Positions 35,225-46,020 of a DNA stretch of 64,000 bases are shown here, one piece after another (the first letter of the stretch is position 1; each line of letters opens with the position of its first letter). The stretch comes from Magicicada septendecula (Eukaryota > Arthropoda > Insecta > Hemiptera > Cicadidae), in the NCBI GenBank assembly GCA_034769895.1, contig CM068367.1:111460654-111524653 (forward strand), in the 5' to 3' direction. A program made the translations under genes and the position numbers. Under the pieces are notes generated by a model. It was not told where the DNA came from. It was given only the letters and a program-made list of their open reading frames with translations, and did not search any database.

Positions 35225-35690
35225 AAGAGAAAACGATGAAAGAAAAGGGGAAAGGAAAAAAGTGCGAGGACAACGGAGTCGACTCTAACACTCGGCCGCG
35301 TATCTCTAACACTCGTCTGCCTCATTGTATAACTGCAAGAACTAATTATTCGTGTTGCAGTCACAGAATAGAGACCTAACTTCCGTTTGAATAACGAAAG
35401 ATTGTCACATCCAAACTTTAGACGTCAAATTGCATGTAAGCTGCATCTTGCCTTCATGAACTCTTTCCAATTCACCTTTAAAGCAGTCAAGTATTTTCTG
35501 TATTCTCCAAGTAATAATTGTGTTTCACTATCTACGCTCTGCCATCGCCTTCTCTCCGTGCCTCCATTGTTTACCAGTTCACTGTTGACTGAATCGCAGC
35601 TTGCCGTAATGCGATTATTCGCTGCCTTAATCCAGTTACCGGATAAGCCGTGCCTGTGCTACTTAACTACAACAAATTAAATTTGATTTT
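35225..35690 (+). repeat. Dispersed repeat family D, copy 1
   Basis: Similar to 57820-58240 in the same orientation. The most conserved part (35505-35660) includes AAGTAATAATTGTGTT.CACTATCTACGCTCTGCCATCGCC, TTTACCAGTTCACTGTTGAC and TTAATCCAGTTACCGGATAA, nearly identical in both, whereas the 5' part has drifted. No coding seen. The sharp contrast in conservation is unusual (see findings). Confidence 0.8.
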
Positions 35691-36589
35691 CATCGGTAAA
35701 TCCGTTTTTTTATACTACGGCTACTTCTGAGTTTCTGTATTGTAAAGTACCTGCTGTCCTAGGCTACAGGTAATTCCTTATTTATCTCCAATTGTTATAA
35801 TTAATCATAAAACTAACTAAACCTTTATTCACTGCAGAAGAATAAAGTTACTGTGTACATGAAACGCTTTTAACATTGCGACAGTCATTTTTAAAATCTA
35901 TGAATTTCTATATCAGTTTTGAATAAAATTATAATTATTAAAAAAAAACCCAACCCCAAAAGGGCCACGCAATTATTTGAAAACCGAAGTTTGTTAATTG
36001 CTATAGTAGGCAGATTATTTACGAAGACAAGAATAAACTAAATTATTTGACATTAGAGTAACTTGAGAAACGTAGAAATCTCCGTGGCATCGAAAAGTGT
36101 TTTATTTAATAGTGTTTTATTTATACTAAATTTTATATAAAATCAATATGTCATCCGCCGACGTTCTGAAACGTGATTTTACAACATCATCGTCAACAAC
36201 ATCAGGTCGAATCGAATAACCTTATTCGTCAAAATCCGTGAAGCAGTTTTGAGGTTACAGGTTAAAAAAATATAAAACATATCAGATCAAACACTTGGTC
36301 TTCCTTCTTGCGTAAACAGATAGTCACGTAATCACGACAAATCGAGTATTTATAGATAAATAAAATACTTTCTAAAATTGTTTATTTGTATAATAACTGT
36401 AGATGTGATAATAAAGGGATAATAATGTGATAATAAAGGGATAGAAACTAGAACACATAAAATATTTTAAATACCACGAGAGTACAATTATGTGAAATAG
36501 AAGTAGTGAAGAGAATATAAAAGTAGATTTGCAATTAGAACAGAAAGTTAGTACTTAAAGAAATGAGATATTTGCTCACTGTTTTATCT
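35691..36589. other. No gene recognised
   Basis: AT-rich. A direct duplication (TGTGATAATAAAGGGATA) sits at 36412-36442. Confidence 0.45.
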
Positions 36590-37025
36590 GTGAGGAACAT
36601 AGGTTTCCGTAGAAAAGAAACATTGAAAGACTTTGAAATGTGGTTGTGGCTAAGAAAGAAAAAGATTAACTGGAGTGAGAAAAAACAAATAAAATACTAT
36701 TAAGTACACTAAACTACAAAAGAAAATTGGTTGTACAGATTAGAAAGAGGAAAATAAATTGGATTGGTCAGCACATTTTGAGAACGGTCTGTTTCCAGAA
36801 TGAAGAAACACAATCACAATGAAGAAAGGGAGGAGAAAAAGAAGATGTATTACGCAGACGGATTTGATGATGGAACGTGGACCATTCAGGAACGGAGAGC
36901 ATGGAGAGAACGACTGAGTTGAATAAGGGTCTACTGGACAGAATCGCCACTGATGGAGATGTGAAAAGATTACGAGGACGACGTCGTCGACGACGACGAC
37001 GATGATGATGATGATGACGACGTCT
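36590..37025 (+). pseudogene. LINE 3' fragment
   Basis: Reads ERLKDFEMWLWLRKKKINW-like text (LKDFEMWLWLRK), then RKRKINWIGQHILR, matching the EAFEMW.yRr..kI.W and R...WiGHiLR motifs that follow the RT of insect LINEs. Frames are broken. Ends in GAC/GAT triplet repeats (36975-37022), the typical tail. Confidence 0.75.
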
Positions 37026-37854
37026 AGCATGTATTGTTTTGGTTTTTACATTATGCTGATTAGAGCATTCGCGTCAATTAGAAGAATCGATTGAACTCCG
37101 TATGGAGTTGTCGGGGATCATATAGGTACAGGAATGTTGGTCAGACGTGGCGGTTCAAATGCGCTAACAGTGGTTGGGGGACACTATACAGTTGACTGCA
37201 CATCTACGTATTTGTCATCTGCCGTGTCTGAGAAAAATTCCTGTACATTACGCACAGAAGTCGGTAAAACGATTACACAGTGGTTTTCTCTGTTGCTGAT
37301 TTTTCTGTTTATTCTCAAGGTTCAATTTTTTTATAGCACTGAATGGAAAAAAGTTTATAAATAGTTTTATGTATTTTGTCGTGTACTGCACAAGTTAGAA
37401 GCCATGTCATACTTCTCTTGCTCCATATAAAGAAGCTGTAACACAACTACATTAAAATTTGACTCTGTTAGCTTTTTTCCTTTTCATCTAACTTCAGGTT
37501 AAATAGTTGTCAGAAAATGTGTAATTTAATTTTGTGTGTGTGTGTGTTTTGTTTTTGTAGTTGGAAACTATAACAAGAGCTGCGGAACACTCCAAGTTTG
37601 ATATTAGCACTGTTTGCTTCTGCTGTCTTCGTAACCGTGTGACTGCGTTGGGTACCACCCACTTCCTTCTCTTGAACTATTATCTTATTTATAAAGCTTA
37701 AATACCAACACTGAAACACATCTAAAATGTAGAATCATCGAAAAGACTCCTGACGATTTTTTGGCAGACAAGTCAGACAAGCTTAATTATCAAAAGACTG
37801 AAAAAAATAAGTTTGCATTTTTTTATTGAAGAATTATATTAACTCTGGATTCAT
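37026..37854. other. No gene recognised
   Basis: Short (GT)n at ~37535-37548; otherwise nothing recognised. Confidence 0.4.
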
Positions 37855-38100
37855 CATTGACATTTAATATGGCAGTCAAGGTTCTTTTTTCGTATGAGCC
37901 ACTGAGGACTACGTGTGGTTCCACTGGTTCCTCCCAGCTTCTCTTCCCTCTTCCTCCTCTCCCATATCTCCTTCATTCTTGATCGATGTCTCCCCCGCCT
38001 TTTATCAGTCCAGATGGCACCTGTCCTCTTCTTGGGTTTTTCCTGAAAACCTTGAGCGAGCTTCTTTTTTCCTATTTGTATCGGCCATCTGAGGACCACA
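37855..38100 (-). pseudogene. Possible LINE fragment
   Basis: An 81-codon frame rich in basic residues with GKKKLAQGFQEKPKKRTGAI and EEKLGGTSGTTRSPQWLIRK. The style recalls the tail region of insect LINE proteins, but no diagnostic motif is present. Could also be an unrelated repeat. Confidence 0.35.
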
Positions 38101-39639
38101 TACCAATTTCAATTATTTATTCCTTGTCCTTTTCTTTTTCTCCAATATAAAGCAAGCTTCTATATTTATTTTATTTTTTTTGTATTTTGTGTAATATTTC
38201 TACAGCTCCAGCCGTACCCCACTCGCTCGCCTTGCGCCATGTCAATATGTAAATGTCAATCATTTGTGTATTCCTCTATTTGTAAATCACGTTGCTCCTT
38301 TGACTCAACTTTATATAGCTTTTTTATGTTCAATTAAGACTACAGTGGACACAAGGCGACGTATTTGTTATGGAAGTCCCGCTGCTACTGGCCGTGCTCC
38401 ATACGTTTGCTTCTTTTTCACTCTGATTTTAAATTAAGTTAAATAGAACACCTATTTGTAGCGAATGTGTACTTTAAAGACCCATTTAAGAGGCCTTAAA
38501 ATATACACAGCGCGCATCAATTGAAAACCGTCTACTAACAACGGATCACGTGACACTTCTACATGGACCTGAGATCAGGATTTATTGGAAGAACGACTGA
38601 AAACAGTGACGTTTTCACAGAGTTTCATCGCTAATAATCTGCTAATAATTGCATTCAATATATTTTTCTTTTTTATCTTTTTAAGGATTTGACGCAGACA
38701 TAATTACGCTACCCATCTTAATTAGTATACCAAAACCAACACAAGCTATATTCGTCCTTTCTAATAATTACGATTATTTAGAATTTTTCAAAATTCCTCG
38801 TTACTTTGAGTGAGATACAAGATATACATTATTTTTAACAAAATTGTCCAGATATCAGCGTACGCGGGTGATATAAATCTAATCGCCAATGGCCCAGAAA
38901 CATTGACGTTGACAAAACGTAATGTACCGCAATTACGTTCAACGTAGACCAACATAGGCGTAATGTACCACAACGTAATGGACCACAATTATTAGTGGGG
39001 GGGGGAGGGATTTGGAAGAAGAGCGTTAAGACATATGTAAGCTGGTTGAGTGAAGATAAAGAATGGAATAGGCCAGGATCCACGACGGGTTATGGAGCCA
39101 CAGATGGGACGAACACTTTGAACATTATTAAAAGTATGAAGAGATTTATACACTTACGAGTAAAATTCGTATGTTTTCTTTTGCTTTATTTTACAAATCT
39201 GTACAGATAATCAAGCAAAAATCGTGTACCGCATACAACTCCTCTCTGGCACAATCGATTTAAGAACACACTAAGAGACAGAACACATAAAACTACCATT
39301 AGATACAAAATTCAAGTATGTGTCGAAATTATCTTACTAAATAAGCATCGGTCGTCTGCTCCTGGGTTCTCAAACTTGTAGGTTTACCTCACTTTTAATC
39401 TGAAGTTTACCCAGAGAGAAAAATCAATTCGAAAACAGGTTATCAGATGCTAAATATAAGACATGTCTGTTTCCATATATTTCTCATTTACTCTATGTGG
39501 AAACAGAAAGTGAAGGTACACATGTATCCTGTACGATACTAACAGTGTAAGAGGGTAACAAAATAAGGATAATTTTACGTATTGTTTTATTTCTTTTAGA
39601 GGGGAACGTTTTGTTTTTATGCCTCAGGCATAAAAATGC
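38101..39639. other. No gene recognised
   Basis: AT-rich; two or three CGTAATGTACC/GTAATGGACC repeats near 38918-38990. Nothing else. Confidence 0.45.
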
Positions 39640-39663
39640 ACGACATATTCTTCCCTTCCTTCT

Positions 39664-39739
<76 letters not shown>

Positions 39740-40155
39740 CCCTCTTTCCCTCTGGCCATTTACTTATAGAGGTACTGTGATTAGTTCCGAATCTCTCAGT
39801 TCCGCACAGAGCGGTAGAAGACCCCTCTTTTCGTGAGTGCATGTGTGTGTGCGTGTGCGCGCGCGTGTGCGTGCATGTGAGTGCGTTTTTAAGTTTGGGG
39901 CGTTCCTGCGGCCGAATTTTTACTAAATCTTGGAGTTAAGGTGTTCTCTCCGCCCCCCGGCTTACTCCACAACTATCAGCCACCCTTAAAAATCACATCA
40001 GCCATTTATGCCAACTGAGGAACAAATAAAATGCACCCGCCCCGCGCACGCACGTACAATCGAAACATGCAATAACAAAATCGACAACTTTTTTCTAACA
40101 GAGACCACGGTATTTTTGTCTGTTTCTTGCAAATTTCAGCATTTAAAGTGTACGC
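39640..40155 (-). repeat. Dispersed repeat family B, copy 2 with (TC)n
   Basis: Inverted relative to 32320-32790. Its GA-rich end has grown into a (TC)n microsatellite at 39671-39736, and its (AC)n zone into GTGCGTGTGCGCGCG at ~39840-39880. Confidence 0.8.
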
Positions 40156-40369
40156 GTGTATTACATTTCTAGTTAAGACTGTTTACTGATTGACCGCATC
40201 CGTCCATTTTTAAATAAAAAATAATTACATTCTAAAACAATAAAAACAAAAGTGATCGTGTGTCAAACGTGCCTACTTAAGAAAACTTGTTTCTTGATCA
40301 CTTTTTTGTATTGAAACAAATGGACCGCCTACAACAGCCGAAAACTCCCCCCCACCGCTAGCCGTGCAG

Positions 40370-40751
40370 GCGTAGCCTCAGTCAAGGCCGCACTCAAGTA
40401 CGTTTCAGAGTACCTCTGGAGAACTACAGAGATATGCGCTACCTATAAAAACCCATAACAGCCGGCTTGTCAGTTAGTTGTGTTGAGCGATTTTCCTTAG
40501 TTGGATCAAGCTACGGTTTACACAAGTGCGGTGAAGTGTTATTTGTGTTATAGTTAGTGTGGAATTCTAATAGTTGACATTATTATTGCGTGTCAACGAA
40601 TTTAACTTGGGTACGAGACTAATCTTGTTGGAAAACTTGTTGACTACAAATTATTAATTGTGATAATTAAAGCTGGTAATTAGTTATTTCATTGGTGCCT
40701 GTACTTTGTTTTCCACTGTACCGTACGACGATCAGTTAGACCGTCGTTACA
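40370..40751 (+). mobile_element. Solo-LTR-like relic, family unassigned
   Basis: Fourth member of the LTR-like family, opposite strand to the others. Visible: CTATAAAAACCCATAACAGC (TATA box), GCCGGCTTGTCAGTTAGTTG (initiator-like TCAGT), a long untranslated stretch, GTTTTCCACTGTACCGTACGACGATC and GACCGTCGTTACA at the end. Left end uncertain. Confidence 0.6.
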
Positions 40752-40984
40752 CTATTAACTGTTTACACGTACCTTACCCTATACTTTCGTTGTTGTAAGA
40801 TGTCTCAATAATTTTTTCGCTCTACGTTGATTTTTACAGAGACCTGAAGGTGTCTACAGTCAACAAAGAAATTGACTAGAATAGAGCTAGAGAACGGTGG
40901 ATTTATATATTTATATTTCAGACACTTTTTGCTACAGTCTGTTTCTTGATGTATATATATTTAATATTTATAATCATTTTACCT

Positions 40985-41445
40985 CAAGATATTTTCTCCT
41001 TATTTGGAACATGTTTCGGGTACCATCTTGTACCCATCCTCAGCGTTCCGGATTTTGTTTCTGGTGAAGTACATATGTGTTGTTTGGTTATTATTGTGGC
41101 TTCCTGTTGGCTTCTGGTACTTTAAATTGGTTTTATTGTGTGTGATTGTGGTGTATGTCTCAGTATTTTGTGTATTTTCGATGTTGAGTGCTTTGAAATT
41201 GTCATGTTTTGTATTGATTTGTATTTGTTCAGGTGTTAGTTTGTTTTGGGTTTTATGTTTGTATATTTGTAAATTTTCCCAAATGTTCATTATGGTGCCT
41301 TTGTGTGGTATGTGTTTTATTAGTGTCATATTGGTTATGTTTGGGAATTCATGTCCAGTGTTTATTGCATGTGCGGCTAAATTAGACTTGTATATTTCTG
41401 GTTTTTTGTATACGTTTAGGTGTTCAAAATAACGTATTTTCAGTT
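40985..41445 (-). pseudogene. Penelope-like element C-terminal fragment
   Basis: On the minus strand: RYFEHLNVYKKPEIYKSNLA, AAHAINTGHEF, IPHKGTIMNIWENLQIY and then a low-complexity Asn/Thr-rich tail ending EDGYKMVPETCSK-stop. The SNLAxHaintgHxF...iWEnLqIY pattern is the second half of the GIY-YIG domain region of PLEs. No stop over ~140 codons. The YIG half and the RT are missing, so this is a 5'-truncated copy. Distinct from the element at 25800-29035. Confidence 0.8.
41008..41043 (-). ncRNA. Hammerhead-ribozyme core overlapping the PLE stop region
   Basis: Minus strand: CTGAGGA-T-GGGTAC-AAGATG-GTACCC-GAAACATGTT. CUGANGA, a perfect 6-bp stem II with a 6-nt loop, then GAAAC and a GUU triplet where others have GUC. 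The same bases encode the final NAEDGYKMVPETC of the frame above. Confidence 0.72.
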
Positions 41446-42235
41446 TTTTGTTTCGTTTTATATATAACTGTTATATTTCTGTTAATATATTTATTGGTGT
41501 ACTTAGTGATTATTGCAATGAATGTATTAATTAATTGTGTGTAATCAATTTATTTTGATAATTAAATTAAATAATTTATAATCATACTGATGTTTGTTTG
41601 TAAACACGCCCATATTGCCTTAGAATTTTACAGAACTATTGACTAAATCATTTTAAACAAATTGAATTAAAAAAATAATTTTGACTGACTTTTTGGTGGG
41701 AATGCCCCACTGTGCGACGATCAGCCTTCATGAGACATCTCCCTTTTCAGACACTTGGACGTGTCACCTAAAACGTAAGCCAAACGTGTGTTTACTTTTA
41801 AATGTTTCTATTGTACTATAGTAAAGTTTTACATAACGTTTGCTTGCATAAAGCAACTTACTAGTACTGAGATCCAAGTTGTTGACGTGAGACAAGATAA
41901 ACACTTGCAAATGTCACAGACAAATCTGGTAAAATTAAGAAGTTGAAAATTTTTATGAACCTAACCAATTTATCTCTTATTGGTTAATAATCTATTAGCT
42001 GTTAGATCCTCGTGGTCTATTTCCTTCCGGTGTGTGAAAATATTCATCCCAACTCGCTCTTTTGACTTTCTGATACAGAAGAAAAGAAGTCATATAAAAA
42101 TTAAAATACTAAGAAGAAGACGACGGCGACTAAACAATGATGAAGAAAATGTAGAGAAAAAATGAAAATGCAGGGAAAGAAAACAAAGTAGAAGTAGGAA
42201 ACACATTGCGTTCATTGTATTTCAAAGCAGTAGCA
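41446..42235. other. No gene recognised
   Basis: AT-rich, nothing recognisable. Confidence 0.45.
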
Positions 42236-42464
42236 ACTTCATCGGTCAGTTCGGCCAAGCCCATTATATGGCTAACAGTAGCCTACTGCGTGCCATAATG
42301 TCGCATACACGCGCTAAGTAAATAATGTATTTTATGTAATTAAAACCATTTCGCTGGGGGGGGGGGGCTTCAGCAAAACTAATAAAGTCCGGGCGGATAT
42401 TGCAGCGGAACCATATTGCCGCTACTGCTGCTGGTGCTACTGGTGTTAGAATTGTACACACACA
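42236..42464 (-). repeat. Dispersed repeat family E, copy 2
   Basis: Reverse complement of 59-292, with a longer poly-G run (42355-42367) at the same place as the poly-C in copy 1, and a short (AC)n at its end. Confidence 0.75.
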
Positions 42465-42626
42465 CACACAGTGCTGTAGTTTATTTACTTTGTTGGTCAC
42501 TTTGTGAAACTTTAAAATACGCAAGCAAGCGGTGTGTGTACATGGGTACTCAGTATGTGTAATTAAATTTTTTCAGTCTCTGTCAAATGGTTATAAGGAT
42601 GGTGGTTCGTATGTTATATACTCTTG

Positions 42627-42629
<3 letters not shown>

Positions 42630-42658
<29 letters not shown>
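42630..42658. repeat. (TA)n microsatellite
   Basis: About 14 perfect TA repeats. Confidence 0.9.
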
Positions 42659-43459
42659 ACAACTTTCTATATGATATAGAATCGTATCGTATGTTACAAC
42701 AGCCTCCATACAAATAGAGAGACAAGAACAAGGGCACTCATCTGCGGGTAGAGGCTTTATTTCTCTGACACTTTCCGTCAGTGAGATAAGTTTGATTTCT
42801 CACATAAACTCAGTTTTAAAATTCTAGCTCACATAATCTCTCGAGTGTAGCTGAGTGCCTGGCCAGTTACGGCATCAACACAGTTAAAGAGAGTCTCACT
42901 GAAACAGTTCACCGGCGGCTTCAAAGCAACTCTTGATCACTTGTAATTAATTTTTTAGCTACACCTGTATAGTCGCGTTGTTCACATGTTCCTGCATCAC
43001 ACAAAGAAAGGCCTACACTGACAGCAGAATGACGACGACACGTTGGGTCGACTTTATTGAACTGATAAGCTGCAGTTGCTGAATCATAAATATTGCAACG
43101 CGCAGTCCACGTGGACAAGAAACCTTTCTTTCGTCTTATTAACGGAACGATTTGATTGGCATATTGGACAGTACTGCTATTCTAAAGAACACATTATCAC
43201 ATCAAAGCGCTCCGCATGTAAACGTTCTGATCAAGCAAGCTATAATTAATAAATATTTTATCTTTCAGTAAAACGGAAATAAGCAATGGACATCCAATAC
43301 CAAGAAAATGTCTGCCGAGTGTCAAATCACGTTGGATTGAGTTTGGAAAGAGAGGCAATATATTAAGAAGAATTACACACTCTAATCGTTTTTAGAAAGA
43401 AAAATTTCTGTCAGTGTGTGCTTCTTACAGTGGTGGGATAGGAATGTGGACAGTGATCA
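42659..43459. other. No gene recognised
   Basis: No motifs seen; a short open frame (42921-43118, minus) looks incidental. Confidence 0.4.
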
Positions 43460-43690
43460 CTAGAGCGTTCACCGGTCTAAACCGGTGAAAACCGCAAATT
43501 ATACAGAAAAACGTGAAAAGGTCTGTACTAGGAATAACAAGGCGAGAGGGGAAAACAATTACATGGTTACTTGACAATACTAGATGGTATCGTTTACAGA
43601 ATTAAGAAAATAAAGTGGAATCGGGTAGATAATTTGGTGAGGCGAGAAGTTGGCAACATGATCACGATGTTGCTAGATTAGGGGTTAACT
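43460..43690 (+). pseudogene. LINE 3' fragment
   Basis: Reads KNVKRSVLGITRREGKTITW in one frame and IVYRIKKIKWNRVDNLVRRE in another, matching the eRsmLGitRRD.k...Wi and IveRIkkLKW.WaGHv.Rr motifs of LINE tails (CR1/Jockey-like insect elements). Frames broken, no RT palm. A perfect hairpin TTCACCGGT-CTAA-ACCGGTGAA lies at its left edge (~43470-43491). Confidence 0.6.
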
Positions 43691-43979
43691 AACTACAATA
43701 ACAGTTCACGATGAACATGCAGGATGTCCGGATAACTGGGTTAAGCACTGTGATGCGCTACAAGAGCTCCACAAGAATCGTTCAGGAAAGAAATAGCTGG
43801 AGCTTAAAGTAGAAAGTAATAAAAGTAACCAAATTTTATTCGAGAAGAAAATATTTCATAACAAGCTCGAAGACAGACGTAGTGTAGAGTGTTGGGGTCG
43901 TGTATGTTGAGACTAAACACATATCCGGTATTTTATTGAGATGGGCTTTGATCCATCGTTACAGCATACAATGATAGTA

Positions 43980-44400
43980 GTCATCATCATCTACAAGTAT
44001 TAAACCAAGAATGGTTTGTTCCGGTCTCAAATAGGCAAATATTACAGCTGGTCATTCCAGCGCTTCCTCGGACGTCCCATACCTCTCCGTCCCTTCGGCT
44101 TATATTTCTATAGTTGTTTGGGGATACAGCAGTCATCCATTCGGCAACTAAGTTCCCACCAATTCAGCCGATACTGGGTATTCCTGTCAAGTATACTCAT
44201 CATTCTCAGTTACTATCGTATATCTGTGTTACTTCTATGATCATGGAGAGTATACACTGCCACGTACCTGAGATATCTCATTTCAGCCGCATGAATACGA
44301 GTGGCCTGGTTTTTCGATAAAGTCCAGTTCTCAGACCCATAAACAAGTCTGGGAAGGGCCAGCACTTCATCAAAATACCAGATATGAAAACTAACTATTT
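43980..44400 (-). pseudogene. LINE 3' fragment
   Basis: Minus strand: VLALPRLVYGSENWTLSKNQ, then HAAEMRYLRYVAVYTLHDHR (the LLYGSE.W and AEM.fLR.vaGyt..D..R motifs), and further down a GRRGMGRPRKRWNDQL-like stretch encoded around 44050-44100. Ends by GATGATGA at 43980-43990. Frames broken. Similar to the minus-strand copy at 56760-57510. Confidence 0.8.
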
Positions 44401-44576
44401 CTACTTTTCCTATTAATAACATACAAACGGTAACAGCAGTACAGATGAGATTCGTGTTTTCTATTGATAAGGTTTTAAAGAATAATATACTAAAAAAGTG
44501 TTTACTTGACAGATATGAACACATAAAACAACACATGTTAGTTTTATTTTGTATAAAGAAGAAAAATAAGTATAAC

Positions 44577-44648
44577 TTGCGGTACCGGGAATCGAACCCG
44601 AGCCTTCTGGGCGAGAGCCAGGTATCCTAGCCACTAGACCATACCGGA
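44577..44648 (-). tRNA. tRNA-Glu(CTC), possibly degenerate
   Basis: The minus strand reads TCCGGTA-TG-GTCTAGTGGCTAGGA-.. with anticodon arm CCTGG-CTCTCGC-CCAGA and T arm TCGGG-TTCGATT-CCCGG, then TACCGCA. A box TGGTCTAGTGG and B box GGTTCGATTCC are perfect, and the anticodon loop CT-CTC-GC gives Glu. Length 72 nt, no intron, no encoded CCA. Deviations: a C:C mismatch at acceptor pair 2-71, C:A at the top of the anticodon stem (27:43), and T:G wobble in the T stem. A T-run terminator is not clear downstream. It could be a working but weak gene, a pseudogene, or the head of a SINE; no A-rich SINE tail is evident. Confidence 0.78.
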
Positions 44649-44924
44649 GCGACGCTTACAAAATTTGTTTCATTAAAGATAACGGTACTTATAAACTACC
44701 GGATCTTAAGTCTAAATATAGAAAGTTAAAAAACTTAACAAACATTTAACTTATACATGTACATCAGCCATTACAGATAATGTTTCGGCAAACGGTTCTG
44801 CGTATTACAAGCAATTACAAGGTATGATAGAAGCAGGCAATTAATATACCCCGACAAGGAAACCAGACCAGAAGAAACAAAGGCATACACAGCGAAAAAC
44901 TACAGAAGAAAGAAGAATAATTAA
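44649..44924. other. Spacer, nothing recognised
   Basis: Unassigned AT-rich sequence upstream of the tRNA (on its own strand). Confidence 0.4.
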
Positions 44925-46020
44925 AACTACTGAAGAAAGAAGAAGGAAGAATAATTAAAATTATTGAACAAGGAAGAAAGAAGAATAATCAAAGCTACAG
45001 AAGAAGGAAGAAAGAAGAATAACCAAATTTACTGAAGAGAGAAGAAGGAAGAATAATCAAAACTAAATCTACTGAAGAAGGAAGAAAGAAGAATAACCAA
45101 ACTCAAAGAAGAAAGAAGAATAACCAAATTTACTGAAGAGAGAAGAAGGAAGAATAATCCAAAACTAAATCTACTGAAGAAGGAAGAAAGAAGAATAACC
45201 AAACTCAAAGAAGAAAGAAGAATAACCAAATTTACTGAAGAGAGAAGAAGGAAGAATAACCCAAAACTAAATCTACTGAAGAAGGAAGAAAGAAGAATAA
45301 CCAAATTCAAAGAAGAAAGAAGAATAACCAAATCTACTGAAGAAAGAAGAATAATCAAAACTAAAGAAGAAAGAAGAATAATCAAATCTACTGAACTAGA
45401 GAAGAAAGAAGAATAACCAAAACTACTGAAGACAGAAGAAAGAAGAATAATCAAAACTAAAGAAGAAAGAAGAATAACCAAAACTACTGAAGACAGAAGA
45501 AAGAAGAATAATCAAAACTAAAGAAGAAAGAAGAATAACCAAATTTACTGAAGAATGAAGAAAGAAGAATAATCAAAACTAAAGAAGAAAGAAAAATAAC
45601 CAAATTTACTGAAGAAAGAAGAAAGAAGAATAATCAAAACTAAATCGACTGAAGAAGGAAGAAAGAAGAATAACCAAACTCAAAGAAGAAAGAAGAACAA
45701 CCAAAACTACTGAAGAAAGAAGAATAATCAAAGCTACTGAAGAAAGAAGAAAGAAGAATAATTAAATTATTGAACAAAGAAGAAAGAAGAATAACCAAAG
45801 CTACTGAAGAAAGAAGAAAGAAGAATAATTAAAACTACTGAAGAAAGAAGAAAGAAGAATAATCAAAGCTACTGAAGAAAGAAGAAAGAAGAATAATTAA
45901 AACCACTGAAGAAAGAAGAATAACCAAAACTACAGAAGAAGGAAGAATAGTCAAAACTAAAACTACTGAAGAAAGAAGAAGGAAGAATAACCAAAACTAA
46001 AGAAGAAAGAAGAAAGAAGT
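44925..46020. repeat. Purine-rich minisatellite (GAAGAAAGAAGAATAA..)
   Basis: About 1.1 kb of units such as GAAGAAAGAAGAATAATCAAA plus ACTACT or ACTAAATCTACT, with variable unit length (about 25-60). The plus strand is almost pyrimidine-free in long stretches (mirror-repeat GAA type). Hydrophobic open frames on the minus strand (45029-45481, 45869-46066; runs of LLSS/ILL/SSFF) are translations of this repeat, not genes. Confidence 0.92.

Noticed and set aside
39493-39842. Arg-Glu and Ser-Leu repeat frames (also 34840-35049 and 53964-54158)
   Set aside because: Translations of (TC)n/(GA)n microsatellites.
32320-40155. Repeat B copies 1 and 2 as terminal arms of a 7.8-kb element like 48514-55862
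   Set aside because: Their relative orientation is the opposite of that in the 48-56 kb pair, so they cannot be the same terminal arrangement; dispersed copies are simpler.
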